Assembly (NCBI RefSeq): GCF_001612725.1
Contig: NZ_BDAZ01000016.1
Coordinates: 1-64,000, forward strand
Source: Nocardia anaemiae NBRC 100462
GTDB taxonomy: Bacteria > Actinomycetota > Actinomycetes > Mycobacteriales > Mycobacteriaceae
Reading direction: 5' to 3'
DNA length: 64,000 nucleotides
Below are positions 36,259-45,267 of this stretch, one piece after another. Numbering within the stretch: the stretch's first letter is position 1; every line of letters begins with the position of its first letter. The notes under the pieces are model-generated. The model did no database searches, was not told the origin of the DNA, and worked only from the letters and a program-made list of their open reading frames with translations. The translations under genes were made by a program, and so were the position numbers.

Positions 36259-36885
36259 TTAGTTGTAGATGGAGCCGAAGGAGGGGACTGAGATGGTCGC
36301 GAGTTTGTACTCGAAACCGTCGGGGTGGGCGTCGCTGACGGGGACGGACCAGCGGTGCCAGAGCGTGCCGTAGACAGCGCCGACGACCAGGCCGCTACCG
36401 ATGTCGAGCGGGCGGGTGCGGATGGTGGTGTCGACCACGGCGTCATTGTGCTCGGAGAGCACCTCGGTGCCGCTGCGGCCATTGGACAGATTGATCCACA
36501 GGACCTGGAGCTTGGCCCCGGTCTGATCCGGTGCGATCGTGCCCGGTCCACCGAAGAAGCCGAATCGGAACCCGTCGTAACCGAGGGCGACACCGGACCC
36601 GTAGACGCCCGGCCCGTCACCGCGTCCGATATCGGATTGCGCCGGGATCTGGAACGGCTGTGCGGGCAATGCCACCTGGGTGGCGACCTGCCCGGATGTC
36701 AGCAGCCGGTCCACGGCCTGTTCGGCGGCGGGATTGCCGCTGGCGGCCTTACGCAATTGCTGTGTGGCCGCATTCCAATCGATCGTCGTCGGCTCGGCCA
36801 CGGCATGACCGGCGAAGACGGCGACGAATGCGGTGCTTGCCGCGATTGCGGCGGTGAAGCGACGTATCAAACCCAGCCTGTGCAT
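36259..36885 (-). CDS. Secreted protein of unknown function
   Basis: 208 residues. The N-terminus is a clear Sec signal peptide: basic MHRLGLIRR, a hydrophobic core and a cleavage site after A28-V29-A30. The mature part is rich in Gly and aromatic residues (GPGVYGSGVALGYDGFRFGFFGG), then beta-strand-like segments (LQVLWINLSNGRSGTEVL, VVGAVYGTLWHRWSVPV). This resembles the mycolata-specific secreted proteins of porin-like or MspA-like size, but I see no firm family match. ATG 36885 has AGGAG upstream. Single-gene unit ending in a strong hairpin. Confidence 0.8.
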   Translation of the reverse strand: MHRLGLIRRFTAAIAASTAFVAVFAGHAVAEPTTIDWNAATQQLRKAASGNPAAEQAVDRLLTSGQVATQVALPAQPFQIPAQSDIGRGDGPGVYGSGVALGYDGFRFGFFGGPGTIAPDQTGAKLQVLWINLSNGRSGTEVLSEHNDAVVDTTIRTRPLDIGSGLVVGAVYGTLWHRWSVPVSDAHPDGFEYKLATISVPSFGSIYN

Positions 36886-37090
36886 AACCAGTCTCCTGTT
36901 GGGATTCTTGGTACTGCTCGATGGAATTCGTCCGCTGAATATCAGCTCGCCAAGATACCGTGCGTCACTTCACCACTTACGGCGGGTGTCTCCAGAGCGA
37001 TCGCGGGGCCGAGATGCGTCCATGCCCCACGGCCCGGAAACCAGGAAAACCGGCGCGCCGCACCCGCACCGGTTTCCCTTGCAGCACTTG

Positions 37091-38311
37091 CTATTTCAGT
37101 TCGGCGCTGGTCTTGCCGAGGATGCGGCGCGCCACGATGAGCTGCTGGATCTGCTGGGTGCCTTCGAAGATGTCGAGGATCTTCGAGTCACGGCCCCACT
37201 TTTCGAGCAGCGTGCGCTGCGAATAGCCGATTGTGCCCGCGAGTTCCACGGCCTTGAGGGTGATGTCGGTGCCCGTGCGGCCCGCCTTGGCCTTGGACAT
37301 CGAGGCCTCCAACGAGTTCGGTTTCTTATTGTCCGCCATCCACGCCGCGCGCAGCGACAGCAGGTACGCGGCCTCGTAATCGGCCTCCATCCGCAGGAAT
37401 TCGGCGGCGGCCGCGGGCTGGTTATTGGCCGGGATGTCGTAGGACGGCTCGATGCCCGCATCCTTCAGAATGGCGCGCAGCTCTTCCAGTGCCGCCCGCG
37501 CGACACCGACCGCCATCGCGGCCACCAGGGGACGGGTGTTGTCGAAGGTCTGCATGACCCCGGCAAAACCCTTCTCCACGTTGACTTCCGGGCTGCCGAG
37601 AATGTTGTCTTTCGGAATCCGGCAGTCCTGCAACAGCAGTACGGCGGTGTCGGAGGCCTTGATGCCGAGCTTGTGCTCGAGCCGGGCCACCGAAAGTCCG
37701 GGAGCGTCGCGCGGCACGACGAACGACTTGATCGCCGCGCGGCCCAGGCTGCGGTCCACCGATGCCCACACCACGATGTGGGTGGAGCGCTGACCCGCGG
37801 TCACGAAGATCTTCTCGCCGTTGAGGACCCACTCGTCGCCGTCGAGTACGGCGGTGGTGGTGACGGCGGCCGAGTCGGAGCCGAAGGACGGTTCGGTGAT
37901 GGCCATCGAGGCCCACACCTTGCCGAAGCGCTTCAGCTGCTCATCGGTGGCGACGGCCGCGATGGCCGCATTGCCCAGACCCTGGTACGGGATCGACAGC
38001 ATCAGGCCGACGTCGCCCCACGAGGTCTCCAGCGCGTTCAGCAGCGCGGACATATTGCCGCCGTTGGAGTTTCCGAGCAGTTCGGTGGCGTGCTCGTCCG
38101 TATCGGAACGGCCACCGGCCGCGCCGCCGATCTTCTGGGTGCCGGAGTCGGCGAGGCCTTCGACCATGGCGGCCATGGTGTCCAGCTCGACCGGGTAGTC
38201 GTGCTCAGCGAGATCGTACTTGCGCGAGATCGGCCGGAAGATTTCCTGGGCGACCTGATGGGCCTGGTTGGCGCTGGCCCGCAGCTTCTTGGGGAGTTCG
38301 AGATTGATCAT
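37091..38311 (-). CDS. fadE23: Acyl-CoA dehydrogenase, FadE23-like
   Basis: 406 residues, FAD-dependent acyl-CoA dehydrogenase. Family marks are SMAITEPSFGSDSAAVTTTAV, the FVTAGQRS loop, RPLVAAMAVGVARAALEE and the C-terminal ILDIFEGTQQIQQLIVARRILG, where the Glu of FEGTQQIQ is the usual catalytic base. It lies 33 bases after a second dehydrogenase gene. Size, pairing and the nearby hisN recall Rv3139-Rv3140 of M. tuberculosis, hence the symbol. Such pairs often form a mixed alpha2beta2 enzyme. ATG 38311 has AGGAG upstream. Confidence 0.85.
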   Translation of the reverse strand: MINLELPKKLRASANQAHQVAQEIFRPISRKYDLAEHDYPVELDTMAAMVEGLADSGTQKIGGAAGGRSDTDEHATELLGNSNGGNMSALLNALETSWGDVGLMLSIPYQGLGNAAIAAVATDEQLKRFGKVWASMAITEPSFGSDSAAVTTTAVLDGDEWVLNGEKIFVTAGQRSTHIVVWASVDRSLGRAAIKSFVVPRDAPGLSVARLEHKLGIKASDTAVLLLQDCRIPKDNILGSPEVNVEKGFAGVMQTFDNTRPLVAAMAVGVARAALEELRAILKDAGIEPSYDIPANNQPAAAAEFLRMEADYEAAYLLSLRAAWMADNKKPNSLEASMSKAKAGRTGTDITLKAVELAGTIGYSQRTLLEKWGRDSKILDIFEGTQQIQQLIVARRILGKTSAELK

Positions 38312-38344
38312 GGTGATGTCTCCTGGAAGTAAGGAACCAGCCGG

Positions 38345-39733
38345 TCAGACGAGCACGACACCTTCGGCGACGCCGATGGCCCGCAGATCGCGGTACCAGC
38401 GCTCGACCGGGTGTTCCTTGGTGAAGCCGTGGCCGCCGAGCAGCTGCACGCCGTCGAGGCCGATCTGCATGCCCTTGTCGGTGGCGAGCTTGCGGGCCAG
38501 TGCCGCCTCGCGGCCGTAGGAAAGGCCCTGCTCCGCGCGTGACGCACCGCGCAGCGTCACCAGGCGCAAGCCATCCAGTTCGATCGCCATATTCGCGACC
38601 ATGAACGCGACCGCCTGACGATGCGAGATCGGCTCGCCGAATGCCTCGCGCTCGTTCACATACGGAATCACGTAGTCGAGTACGGCCTGTCCGGTACCGA
38701 TGGCCAGCGAGGCCCAGCCGAGGCGGGCCAGGCGCACCGCGTCGGCGTACTCCTCGGCGCGGGTCGTGGCATCGCCGTCACCGAGGATGGCGTCGGTGCC
38801 GACCGCGACATCGTTGAGCAGCAGACGGCCGAGACCGGCGGCACGCAGACCCATGCTCGGATCGGCCTCCACGACCAGACCCTGGCTGTCCGAAGGCACG
38901 ATGAACAGGGCGGGGCGACCGTCGAGTTCGGCTGCCACGATGAATAGCTCGGCGTCACCGGCGGCGGGGACCAAGCTCTTCACACCGTTGAGGCGGTAAC
39001 CGCTCGGGGAGCGGGTTACCTTGGTCTGCAGGGCGAACGGGTCGAACAGTGCGCGCGGCTCACTGATCACGACCGAGGCCTGCGGCACATTCTCGCCGGT
39101 GAAGGCGGGCAGGTAGGTCTGCTGCTGAGCGTCGGTGCCCCACTGGGACAGGGCGACCGCGACACCACTCGGCGCGAGAATCGGCAGGGCCAGACCCATA
39201 TCGCCGTGCGCGAGCGCCTCGGCGACCAGCGAGTTGGTGACCGCGCCGCGCTCGGCGGCCGCGCCTTCCAACTCCTCGGGCACATTGATCAGGGTGATGC
39301 CGAGTTCGGCGGCGCGCTCGAGCAGGTCGCGCGGGGCCTTGGCCGCATTGTCGGCCTCGTAGGCGGCCGGGCGCAGGATCTCGGCGGCGAATTCCTTCAC
39401 CGTCTCGACGATCATCTGCTGCTCGTCGCTCGGGGTCAGGTCGAAGAAGTCCTTGTTCTTGGACTCGTTGTCCGCCAGGCGTTTCGGCGCACCGCCCCCG
39501 GCGACCTTGCCGAATGCGCGAGTGGCGGCGCCGAGGGTGCGGAAACCGGTCTTGGTGCCTTCATAGGTGACCCGCTCGATCGGCTTGCGCAGGTTGTACT
39601 TCTCGGCGAGCTCCGACCCGGTAATGGTCGTCATCACCCGCATTGCCGCGCCCATCCAGTCCCGCTTGGGGTGGTTCAGGCCGACCGCGGACGTGTCTGG
39701 ACGTCGCTTCGTTGCGCTGTCTCGAGTGCTCAT
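38345..39733 (-). CDS. fadE24: Acyl-CoA dehydrogenase, FadE24-like
   Basis: 462 residues. An N-terminal extension (about 90 residues, ELAEKYNLRKPIERVTYEGTKTGFRTLGAATRAF) precedes the dehydrogenase fold (TPSDEQQMIVETVKEFAAEILRP, VPQASVVISEPRALFDP, ALARKLATDKGMQIGLDGVQLLGGHGF). The C-terminus stops at AIGVAEGVVLV, where the usual EGT-x-Q-I motif is only partly kept, so FadE23 may carry the active site of a mixed enzyme. Start ATG 39733, preceded by another ATG and AGGTG. Longer in-frame starts run through the operator at 39782-39818 and are unlikely. First gene of the pair. Confidence 0.85.
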   Translation of the reverse strand: MSTRDSATKRRPDTSAVGLNHPKRDWMGAAMRVMTTITGSELAEKYNLRKPIERVTYEGTKTGFRTLGAATRAFGKVAGGGAPKRLADNESKNKDFFDLTPSDEQQMIVETVKEFAAEILRPAAYEADNAAKAPRDLLERAAELGITLINVPEELEGAAAERGAVTNSLVAEALAHGDMGLALPILAPSGVAVALSQWGTDAQQQTYLPAFTGENVPQASVVISEPRALFDPFALQTKVTRSPSGYRLNGVKSLVPAAGDAELFIVAAELDGRPALFIVPSDSQGLVVEADPSMGLRAAGLGRLLLNDVAVGTDAILGDGDATTRAEEYADAVRLARLGWASLAIGTGQAVLDYVIPYVNEREAFGEPISHRQAVAFMVANMAIELDGLRLVTLRGASRAEQGLSYGREAALARKLATDKGMQIGLDGVQLLGGHGFTKEHPVERWYRDLRAIGVAEGVVLV

Positions 39734-39781
39734 CATCACCTGTTTTTCTCGGGTGGGTGGGTGAGGTCTTTTCCCAGCTAT

Positions 39782-39818
39782 CTTACTCCTGAGTAAGGCT
39801 ATCTTACTCCAGAGTAAG
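39782..39818. promoter_or_regulatory. Double palindromic operator upstream of the acyl-CoA dehydrogenase pair
   Basis: CTTACTC-NN-GAGTAAG occurs twice, at 39782-39797 and 39803-39818, with centres 21 bp apart (two helical turns). This is the arrangement expected for two dimers of a TetR-type repressor bound on one face. It is 49 bases upstream of the fadE24-like start and 51 bases upstream of the divergent GT39 gene, so it may control both. The cognate regulator is not in this window. Confidence 0.8.
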
Positions 39819-39868
39819 AAGTGCGTCGAGGTGCAGCATACGCCGCCGAACCATGTCAGGCTGGACAA

Positions 39869-41401
39869 GTGCCCAAAGTCGCGGGACGACCACTGTCCGT
39901 AGTCGCTGTGCTGTTCGCCGCACTACTCACCGCATTCGCCACGCGCTACGGCTATCACCGTGACGAGCTGTATTTTCTGGCGGCGGGCAGGCATCCGGAC
40001 TGGGGCTACTCGGATCAGCCGCCGCTGACTCCGCTACTGGCCCGCGCGATGTCGGCAATCGATGCCGATTCGTTACTGCTGCTGCGGCTTCCATCGGTCG
40101 CGGCGGCGACATTCGTTGTCGTTGCCGCGGGATTGATGGCGCGCGAGCTCGGCGGTCGACGCGGGGCGCAGGTACTGGCATCGGTTGCCACCGCGAGTGC
40201 GGCAATGGTGATGGGGATCGGTCATCTGCTGAGCACCGCGTCATTCGATATGGCGGCCTGGGTGTCGGTTTGTCTGCTGGTGCTGGTGTTGTTGCGAGGC
40301 GCGGGTGGTCGCGTGGCGTTGGCGTTGGATGGGCGCGAGGGCGCAGGTGATCGCGCGGGGCACGCAGATATCGGCAGGTGGGGGCGGTGGTGCTGGGGCG
40401 GGGTGGGGCTGGTGGTTGGGATCGGGTTGCAGAACAAGGCGCTGCTGATCTTTCCGGTGCTGGCGCTGGTGCTTGCACTGGTTCTCGTCGGTCCGCGGAA
40501 GATATTCGCTACCAGGTACTTTCCGACGGCGGTTGGACTGGCGGTGGTGATCTGGCTGCCGTATCTGCTGTGGCAGTGGCGCAATGGCTGGCCGCAGTGG
40601 GAAATGAGTCGGGCGATCGCGGGCGGATCTTCCGGAACCTCGGATTCGCCGATGATGTTCGTGCTGTCGCAATTCGGGCTGATGGGACCACTGCTGGTAC
40701 CGCTGTGGGCATTCGGGCTATGGCGACTGTGGCGAGATCCGCGTCGACGTGCGTTTCCGGTCGCGTACGCGGTGCTGTTCGTGGTCTTCCTTGTCAGCGG
40801 CGGTAAGGCGTACTACCTGGGAGGGATGTATCCGATCCTGTTGGCCGCCGGTGCGGTGCCGGTCGCCGCCTGGTTGGGGAGTCGGCGAATCCGTTGGGCG
40901 GCGGTTGGTTCGGTGATCGCGGTGAATGCGATCGTCTCGGCGGTGCTGTTCCTGCCGGTGTTACCCGTGGCGGTGTTGAAGGATTCGCCGGTCCTCGCGA
41001 TCAACTACGACGCGGGCGAAACCATCGGCTGGCCGCAATTCGTGCGCCGAATCGCCGAAGTGCGCGCCACGCTCGGACCCGATATCGCCATCCTCACCGA
41101 CAACTACGGCGAGGCGGGCGCGATCGAACGCTTCGGCGGCGAATACGGATTGCCGACTCCCCATAGCGGTCACAACTCCTACTGGTGGTGGGGTCCGCCC
41201 GGTGATACGGCCACCGCGGTGATCGTCGTCGGCCTCGACCGTGACCACCTGACCCGGTACTTCGCCGACGTCGAACCCGCCGGTCACATCGACAACGGTC
41301 TCGGCATCGACAACGACGAACAGGGCAAACCGCTGTTCGTCTGCCGCAAACCGCGAGCGCCGATGCCCGAAATGTGGCCTGCGGCGAAACACCTGAGCTG
41401 A
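39869..41401 (+). CDS. GT39/PMT-type membrane glycosyltransferase
   Basis: 510 residues with about eleven membrane helices. The N-terminal YGYHRDELYFLAAGRHPDWGYSDQPPLTPLLARAM carries the acidic pair expected in the first loop of dolichyl- or polyprenyl-phosphate-sugar-dependent transferases (PMT_2/ArnT-like). The C-terminal third is soluble and outside the membrane (TDNYGEAGAIERFGGEYGLPTPHSGHNSYWWWG). It would move a sugar from a lipid carrier to a protein, lipid or wall acceptor. GTG 39869 is preferred because the longer frame begins inside the operator region and encodes no plausible sequence. Confidence 0.87.
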   Translation: MPKVAGRPLSVVAVLFAALLTAFATRYGYHRDELYFLAAGRHPDWGYSDQPPLTPLLARAMSAIDADSLLLLRLPSVAAATFVVVAAGLMARELGGRRGAQVLASVATASAAMVMGIGHLLSTASFDMAAWVSVCLLVLVLLRGAGGRVALALDGREGAGDRAGHADIGRWGRWCWGGVGLVVGIGLQNKALLIFPVLALVLALVLVGPRKIFATRYFPTAVGLAVVIWLPYLLWQWRNGWPQWEMSRAIAGGSSGTSDSPMMFVLSQFGLMGPLLVPLWAFGLWRLWRDPRRRAFPVAYAVLFVVFLVSGGKAYYLGGMYPILLAAGAVPVAAWLGSRRIRWAAVGSVIAVNAIVSAVLFLPVLPVAVLKDSPVLAINYDAGETIGWPQFVRRIAEVRATLGPDIAILTDNYGEAGAIERFGGEYGLPTPHSGHNSYWWWGPPGDTATAVIVVGLDRDHLTRYFADVEPAGHIDNGLGIDNDEQGKPLFVCRKPRAPMPEMWPAAKHLS

Positions 41402-41540
41402 GCGGCCCCGTTTGCAACCATCCACCGGCCCGACGGCAACGAAGAAGGATCGACGCCTATCTACAAAGGTGCCGCCCACAGTGCTCGGCCGGTGTCCTTC
41501 CGTCGAGGCTGAAATCCCGCTGTACGAGTAAGGAGATGTC

Positions 41541-41612
41541 ATGGTTCTTCGCATTGTCGATCAGTTCGTCTCCGGGGTCCTCAACATGATCGCGACGCTG
41601 TTCGTTCCGTGA
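41541..41612 (+). CDS. 23-residue hydrophobic peptide with perfect ribosome binding site
   Basis: ATG 41541 is preceded by AAGGAGAT four bases upstream, the strongest Shine-Dalgarno in this region. The frame runs 23 codons to TGA 41610-41612. The peptide starts MVLRIVDQF and ends MIATLFVP; it has one Arg and one Asp and is otherwise hydrophobic, able to form an amphipathic or membrane helix. A perfect 11-bp hairpin starts 9 bases after the stop. The flanking genes on both sides are unrelated. An expressed micropeptide is likely. Function unknown: membrane peptide, toxin-like peptide or leader are possible. Confidence 0.6.
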   Translation: MVLRIVDQFVSGVLNMIATLFVP

Positions 41613-41620
41613 GTCGAGTC

Positions 41621-41647
41621 GCCCGGGGCGGCCGGTCCGCCCCGGGC
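41621..41647 (+). terminator. Terminator hairpin directly after the 23-residue ORF
   Basis: GCCCGGGGCGG (41621-41631) pairs perfectly with 41637-41647 around a 5-base loop. Its position just after the micro-ORF stop and 33 bases before the next ATG suggests that the micro-ORF ends a transcript of its own. Confidence 0.72.
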
Positions 41648-41679
41648 AACATTCCAGCGCGGCTGTTAGGTTGTGCCGC

Positions 41680-42645
41680 ATGGCAAGACGGCCGCGGAGT
41701 CGGCGACTGAGGGCAACGCTGCTGACCGCGGCGATTACGGCGGGTATGATCTCCGCGGCGACGGCCGGGGCGCAGACGCCGTCCGGATCGTGCGCGGATG
41801 GGTGGGACGTTTCGACGATCGTCAGCGGGGTCGGCAATCTGGAGAATCTCGATTCGGACGGATCTGGTGGCTTCTATGTCACCGGAATCCTCGACGGGTA
41901 CCTGGCTCATATCGATGTCGAGGGCAAGTTCGAGAAGCTGGTAACCGGTCTCGATCACCCGGCGGGTGTGCGGGTCGTCGGACGGTCCGTGTATTTCGTC
42001 ACCGGTGATGGTTTGGCGGAGGCGCCGGGAACCCTGCGGCGCTACGACATCGACACCGGTGCGGTGACGATTCTGCTCACCGAGCTGGACGGTCCGAACG
42101 GGCTGCTCGAATTGCCCGACGGCGACCTGATATTCGCGACCATCGGCATCCATGGCCCGCCGACCGGCATCTCGCGGTATCGGCCGTCGACGGGGGAGTA
42201 CACGAAGACCTGGTCAGATCTGCCCTGGACCAACGGGTTGGCGCTCGCCCCCGACGGGAAGTCGATCTACACCGACAATATGACCCTGCGCGTCTTCCGC
42301 GTCCCGCTCGACGATCCCAGCAACGCCACGGTCGTCGCCGGTGCTCCCGATCTGGTCGCCCTGCTGGACGATATGGAAGCGACCCGCGCGGGCCAGCTGT
42401 TCGTCACCGACCACATCCAAGGCGCCGTCTACCAGATCGACCCCGCCACCGGCGCGGGCTGCACCATCATCACCGGCCTGATCAAACCCGGTCCGATGCG
42501 CAACCCACCGGACGGCCCCACTTCCGTGCGGATCGCTCGCGACGGTGGCGGGTGGGCGCTGTTCGTGACGAGCATGGACGGAACCTTGCGTCGACTACGT
42601 CCACCCGCGGGCATCGACCTGACCCCTGCCGATCCCCGGCGATAG
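41680..42645 (+). CDS. Secreted SMP-30/gluconolactonase-like beta-propeller protein
   Basis: 321 residues. The N-terminus is a signal peptide (basic RRPRSRRLR, then a hydrophobic core ending near A-G-A), possibly Tat-compatible. The mature protein is a six-bladed propeller of the SMP-30/strictosidine-synthase type: NLENLDSDGSGGFYVTGILDGYL, GLDHPAGVRVVGRSVYFV, LDGPNGLLELPDGDLIFA, PWTNGLALAPDGKSIYTDN, EATRAGQLFVTDHIQGAVY. Metal-binding Glu/Asp/Asn positions appear kept. It could be a secreted lactonase or esterase; substrate unknown. ATG 41680 is used; TTG 41671 is also in frame. Confidence 0.82.
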   Translation: MARRPRSRRLRATLLTAAITAGMISAATAGAQTPSGSCADGWDVSTIVSGVGNLENLDSDGSGGFYVTGILDGYLAHIDVEGKFEKLVTGLDHPAGVRVVGRSVYFVTGDGLAEAPGTLRRYDIDTGAVTILLTELDGPNGLLELPDGDLIFATIGIHGPPTGISRYRPSTGEYTKTWSDLPWTNGLALAPDGKSIYTDNMTLRVFRVPLDDPSNATVVAGAPDLVALLDDMEATRAGQLFVTDHIQGAVYQIDPATGAGCTIITGLIKPGPMRNPPDGPTSVRIARDGGGWALFVTSMDGTLRRLRPPAGIDLTPADPRR

Positions 42646-42673
42646 AAAGCGCCTGTGCCCGAACGCTCGAGCG

Positions 42674-43456
42674 TCAGTTCAAACGGGTGAGGACGGCGTC
42701 GTGGAGGAGGGAGTTGGTGGCTATGGCGTCGCCGTTGTGGGGGCCGGGGGTGCCGGAGAGGGAGGTGAAGCGGCCGCCCGCTTCGCGGACGAGGATGTCG
42801 AGGGCGGCCAGATCCCACAGGGAGACTTCGGGTTCGGTGGCGATATCGACCGCCCCCTCGGCGAGCAGGCAGTAGGTGAAGAAGTCGCCGTAGCCGCGGA
42901 CTCGCCATACCGCGTCGGTGAGGTCGAGGAACTTCTCGCGCAGACCGCGTTCGCGCCACCCCGACAGGCTGGAGAAGGCGAGGCTGGCCGAGCCGAGGTC
43001 ACCGACCGCCGAGACCGAAATCGGTTTCGGCGCATCGGAATCGACGCTGGCCCAGGCTCCGGATCCAGCCGCCGCCCACCACCGTCGCGCCATTGCGGGG
43101 GCACTCACCACGCCGACCACTGGAACGCCGTCCTCGAGCAGTGAGATCAGCGTCGCCCAAATCGGTACCCGCCGCACGAAGTTCTTGGTGCCGTCGATCG
43201 GATCGATCACCCACTGCCGCCCGGTGAACTCGACGTCACCGCCGAACTCCTCACCGAGCACCGAATCCCCGGGACGCTCCTGTCCGAGGACCTGGCGGAT
43301 CGCCTTCTCCACCGCCAGATCCGCATCCGACACCGGTGTCAGATCCGGCTTCGAATCGACCCGCAAATCCAACGCCCCGAACCGCGCACGAGTAATCCCA
43401 TCGGCCGCATCGGCCATTCGCAGCGCAAGTTCGAGATCGCAGGAGTAATCAGCCAC
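42674..43456 (-). CDS. hisN: Histidinol-phosphatase of the inositol monophosphatase family
   Basis: 260 residues. The Li+-sensitive phosphatase motifs are intact: GEEFG (metal-binding Glu pair), [21 protein letters not shown] and the late [17 protein letters not shown]. Actinobacterial members with the KNF-x-R motif and this length are the HisN-type histidinol-phosphatases that complete histidine synthesis; they stand alone outside his operons, as here. I recall the M. tuberculosis equivalent next to fadE24 and fadE23, matching this context. GTG 43456 is the start, with a G-rich ribosome binding site. Confidence 0.85.
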   Translation of the reverse strand: MADYSCDLELALRMADAADGITRARFGALDLRVDSKPDLTPVSDADLAVEKAIRQVLGQERPGDSVLGEEFGGDVEFTGRQWVIDPIDGTKNFVRRVPIWATLISLLEDGVPVVGVVSAPAMARRWWAAAGSGAWASVDSDAPKPISVSAVGDLGSASLAFSSLSGWRERGLREKFLDLTDAVWRVRGYGDFFTYCLLAEGAVDIATEPEVSLWDLAALDILVREAGGRFTSLSGTPGPHNGDAIATNSLLHDAVLTRLN

Positions 43457-43522
43457 CCCCGAACCCTATCGCCCACCCCCTGTCCGGTCGGACGCATCCC
43501 CGCTGCCGCATAAGCAGTGCGC

Positions 43523-43552
43523 ACCTCGCATAGGCCATACCTTGTGCGAGGT
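43523..43552. repeat. Dispersed hairpin repeat, copy 1
   Basis: ACCTCGCA (43523-43530) pairs with TGCGAGGT (43545-43552). The right half contains TACCTTGTGCGAGG, an exact 14-base match to the hairpin at 49046-49083, and the left halves share CCTCGCA. It lies between hisN and the FMN reductase gene and is likely a terminator for the latter. Confidence 0.6.
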
Positions 43553-43561
43553 AGTCACACG

Positions 43562-44149
43562 TTATGCAGCGGCTGGTACGGAGCGGGCGGCGGCGAGGGC
43601 GCTCGCCCACCAGTGGAGTTGGTCGAGCATGGCCTGCGCGGCTGCGGCGGGTTCGGTCGGGTCGAGCAGTTTGCCTTCGGCATCGAAGAGCAGGTAGTAG
43701 CGCGGGAAGCTGACGTAGTTGCGGACGGTGTGGGCATTGAGTTCGTTGAAGACCTGGCGCAGGTGTTCGATGGCGAGCAGGCCGCCGCTCCCGCCGCTGT
43801 AGCCGACGAAACCGATTGCCTTGCTGTCCCATTGGGTGAAGTGCCAGTCGATGGCGGCCTTCAGCGCGGCCGGGTAGCTGCGGTTGTAATCCGGCGTGAG
43901 GATGACGAAAGCGTCCGCTTCACCGAGCCGCCTGCTGAGGTCGGTCATTCCGGCCGGGCGTTCCGGGTCGGGCTGCATCGCCGGGGGAACCGCGGGCAGT
44001 GCCAGTGGCAGATCCGCCTCGGCCAGATCGATCAGGTCGATCTCGAACTGTCCGTGCCGGGCGGCCTGCTCGACGAACCAGTTGGCCACGGTCGGCGCGA
44101 AGCGTCCCTCCCGGACGCTGCCGATGATCACCGCGAGCTTCAAGGACAT
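43562..44149 (-). CDS. NAD(P)H-dependent FMN reductase
   Basis: 195 residues with the flavodoxin-like fold of NADPH-dependent FMN reductases. LAVIIGSVREGRFAPTVANWF gives the FMN-phosphate loop, LTPDYNRSYPAALKAAIDW the flavin-facing P-x-Y-N motif, and GFVGYSGGSGGLLAIEHLRQVF the third loop. It reduces flavin or quinone-like substrates with NAD(P)H. ATG 44149 has GGAG upstream. Divergent from an XRE regulator, which probably controls it in response to oxidative or electrophile stress. Confidence 0.92.
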   Translation of the reverse strand: MSLKLAVIIGSVREGRFAPTVANWFVEQAARHGQFEIDLIDLAEADLPLALPAVPPAMQPDPERPAGMTDLSRRLGEADAFVILTPDYNRSYPAALKAAIDWHFTQWDSKAIGFVGYSGGSGGLLAIEHLRQVFNELNAHTVRNYVSFPRYYLLFDAEGKLLDPTEPAAAAQAMLDQLHWWASALAAARSVPAAA

Positions 44150-44353
44150 GGTGTGCTCCTTCGATCTCGAAATTGTTCGAGTCCCAATCTGCTGCCCGGC
44201 ATCGCCACCAGGAAGACCGCGCGAAGAGTGGTAGTGACAGGGACACCCTCGGCGCCGACCGCACTTGTACCGTCGACGTGTGAGCGAGCGTCAGCGAGTG
44301 CGCCATCAGCACAGTGCGTTATCGGCGGAACCGACCGGCAGCGAGGTGCGGTT

Positions 44354-45211
44354 GTGAGCGACAACGAGTTGGGCCTGTTCCTGCGCACCCGGCGTGAGGC
44401 GGTGACACCCGCCGAGGTCGGCCTGCCCACCGGACCGCGCCGCCGAACCCCCGGCCTGCGTCGCGCCGAACTGGCAACGCTTGCGGGCGTGAGTGTCGAA
44501 TACATCACCCGCCTCGAGCAGGGACGCGACCGCCGACCCTCGCCGCCGGTGCTGTCCGCACTCGCCGACGCCCTCGTCTTGACACCGAGCGAACGCATCC
44601 ATCTGCACCGTCTCTCCAAGGGCGCCGATCCGGGGTTCAGTTGCATGGGTGGTGCGCAACCGCCGCGCGCTGTGCGCCCCGCGGTCCGCGCCATTCTCGA
44701 TCGCCTGGAACCCGCGGCCGCGTTGGTGGTCAATCGACTGCGCGAGGTGCTCGCCCGGACCGAGGGATATGAGCGCCTGATGGCGCCGATCGGACTGTTC
44801 GACAACGAAAACGACGCCAATCTCGCCCTTTTCGCCTTCACCGACCCACGCGCCCGCACCGCCTATCCCGACTGGGACCACATCGCGGACGAACTGGTCG
44901 CCGCACTGAAACAGGGCCCGTTCCGCAGTGACCCGCACATCGCCGCCTTGGCCGACGAACTCACCGTGGCCGCCGGTGCCGAGTTCACCCGCCGCGTCGA
45001 ATCCGTCCCCGGCCTCGCCGCCGCCACCGGCACCACCCGCCTCACCCACCCCGAGGCAGGCAACCTCCGTCTCACCTACGAAACCCTCGAACTCTCCGCC
45101 GACGACGACCAGCAGCTCATCGTCTACCTCCCCGCCGACGACGCCACCGCGGCCGCCCTCGACGCCCTGGCCGGTCGGCGCCCAGGCGGACTGCGCGCCG
45201 TCTCCGGCTGA
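44354..45211 (+). CDS. XRE-family regulator with MmyB-like ligand domain
   Basis: 285 residues. Residues 1-80 hold the helix-turn-helix ([54 protein letters not shown]), the conserved opening of the MmyB/ScoMcrA-like group. The remainder is the MmyB-like ligand-binding domain ([48 protein letters not shown]), which in some members binds a fatty acid or other lipid. GTG 44354 starts just ahead of the HTH; the longer frame upstream overlaps the divergent gene antisense. Likely regulator of the FMN reductase gene 204 bases away. Confidence 0.9.
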   Translation: MSDNELGLFLRTRREAVTPAEVGLPTGPRRRTPGLRRAELATLAGVSVEYITRLEQGRDRRPSPPVLSALADALVLTPSERIHLHRLSKGADPGFSCMGGAQPPRAVRPAVRAILDRLEPAAALVVNRLREVLARTEGYERLMAPIGLFDNENDANLALFAFTDPRARTAYPDWDHIADELVAALKQGPFRSDPHIAALADELTVAAGAEFTRRVESVPGLAAATGTTRLTHPEAGNLRLTYETLELSADDDQQLIVYLPADDATAAALDALAGRRPGGLRAVSG

Positions 45212-45267
45212 GGACGGCACCACCGCGTGTTTCACCGTCTCAACCCCGCCCAGTAGGCTTGAGCATC

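Noticed and set aside
43517..44353. The XRE regulator frame extends upstream to 43517
   Set aside because: The extension is antisense to the FMN reductase gene and has no ribosome binding site. The HTH begins just after GTG 44354.
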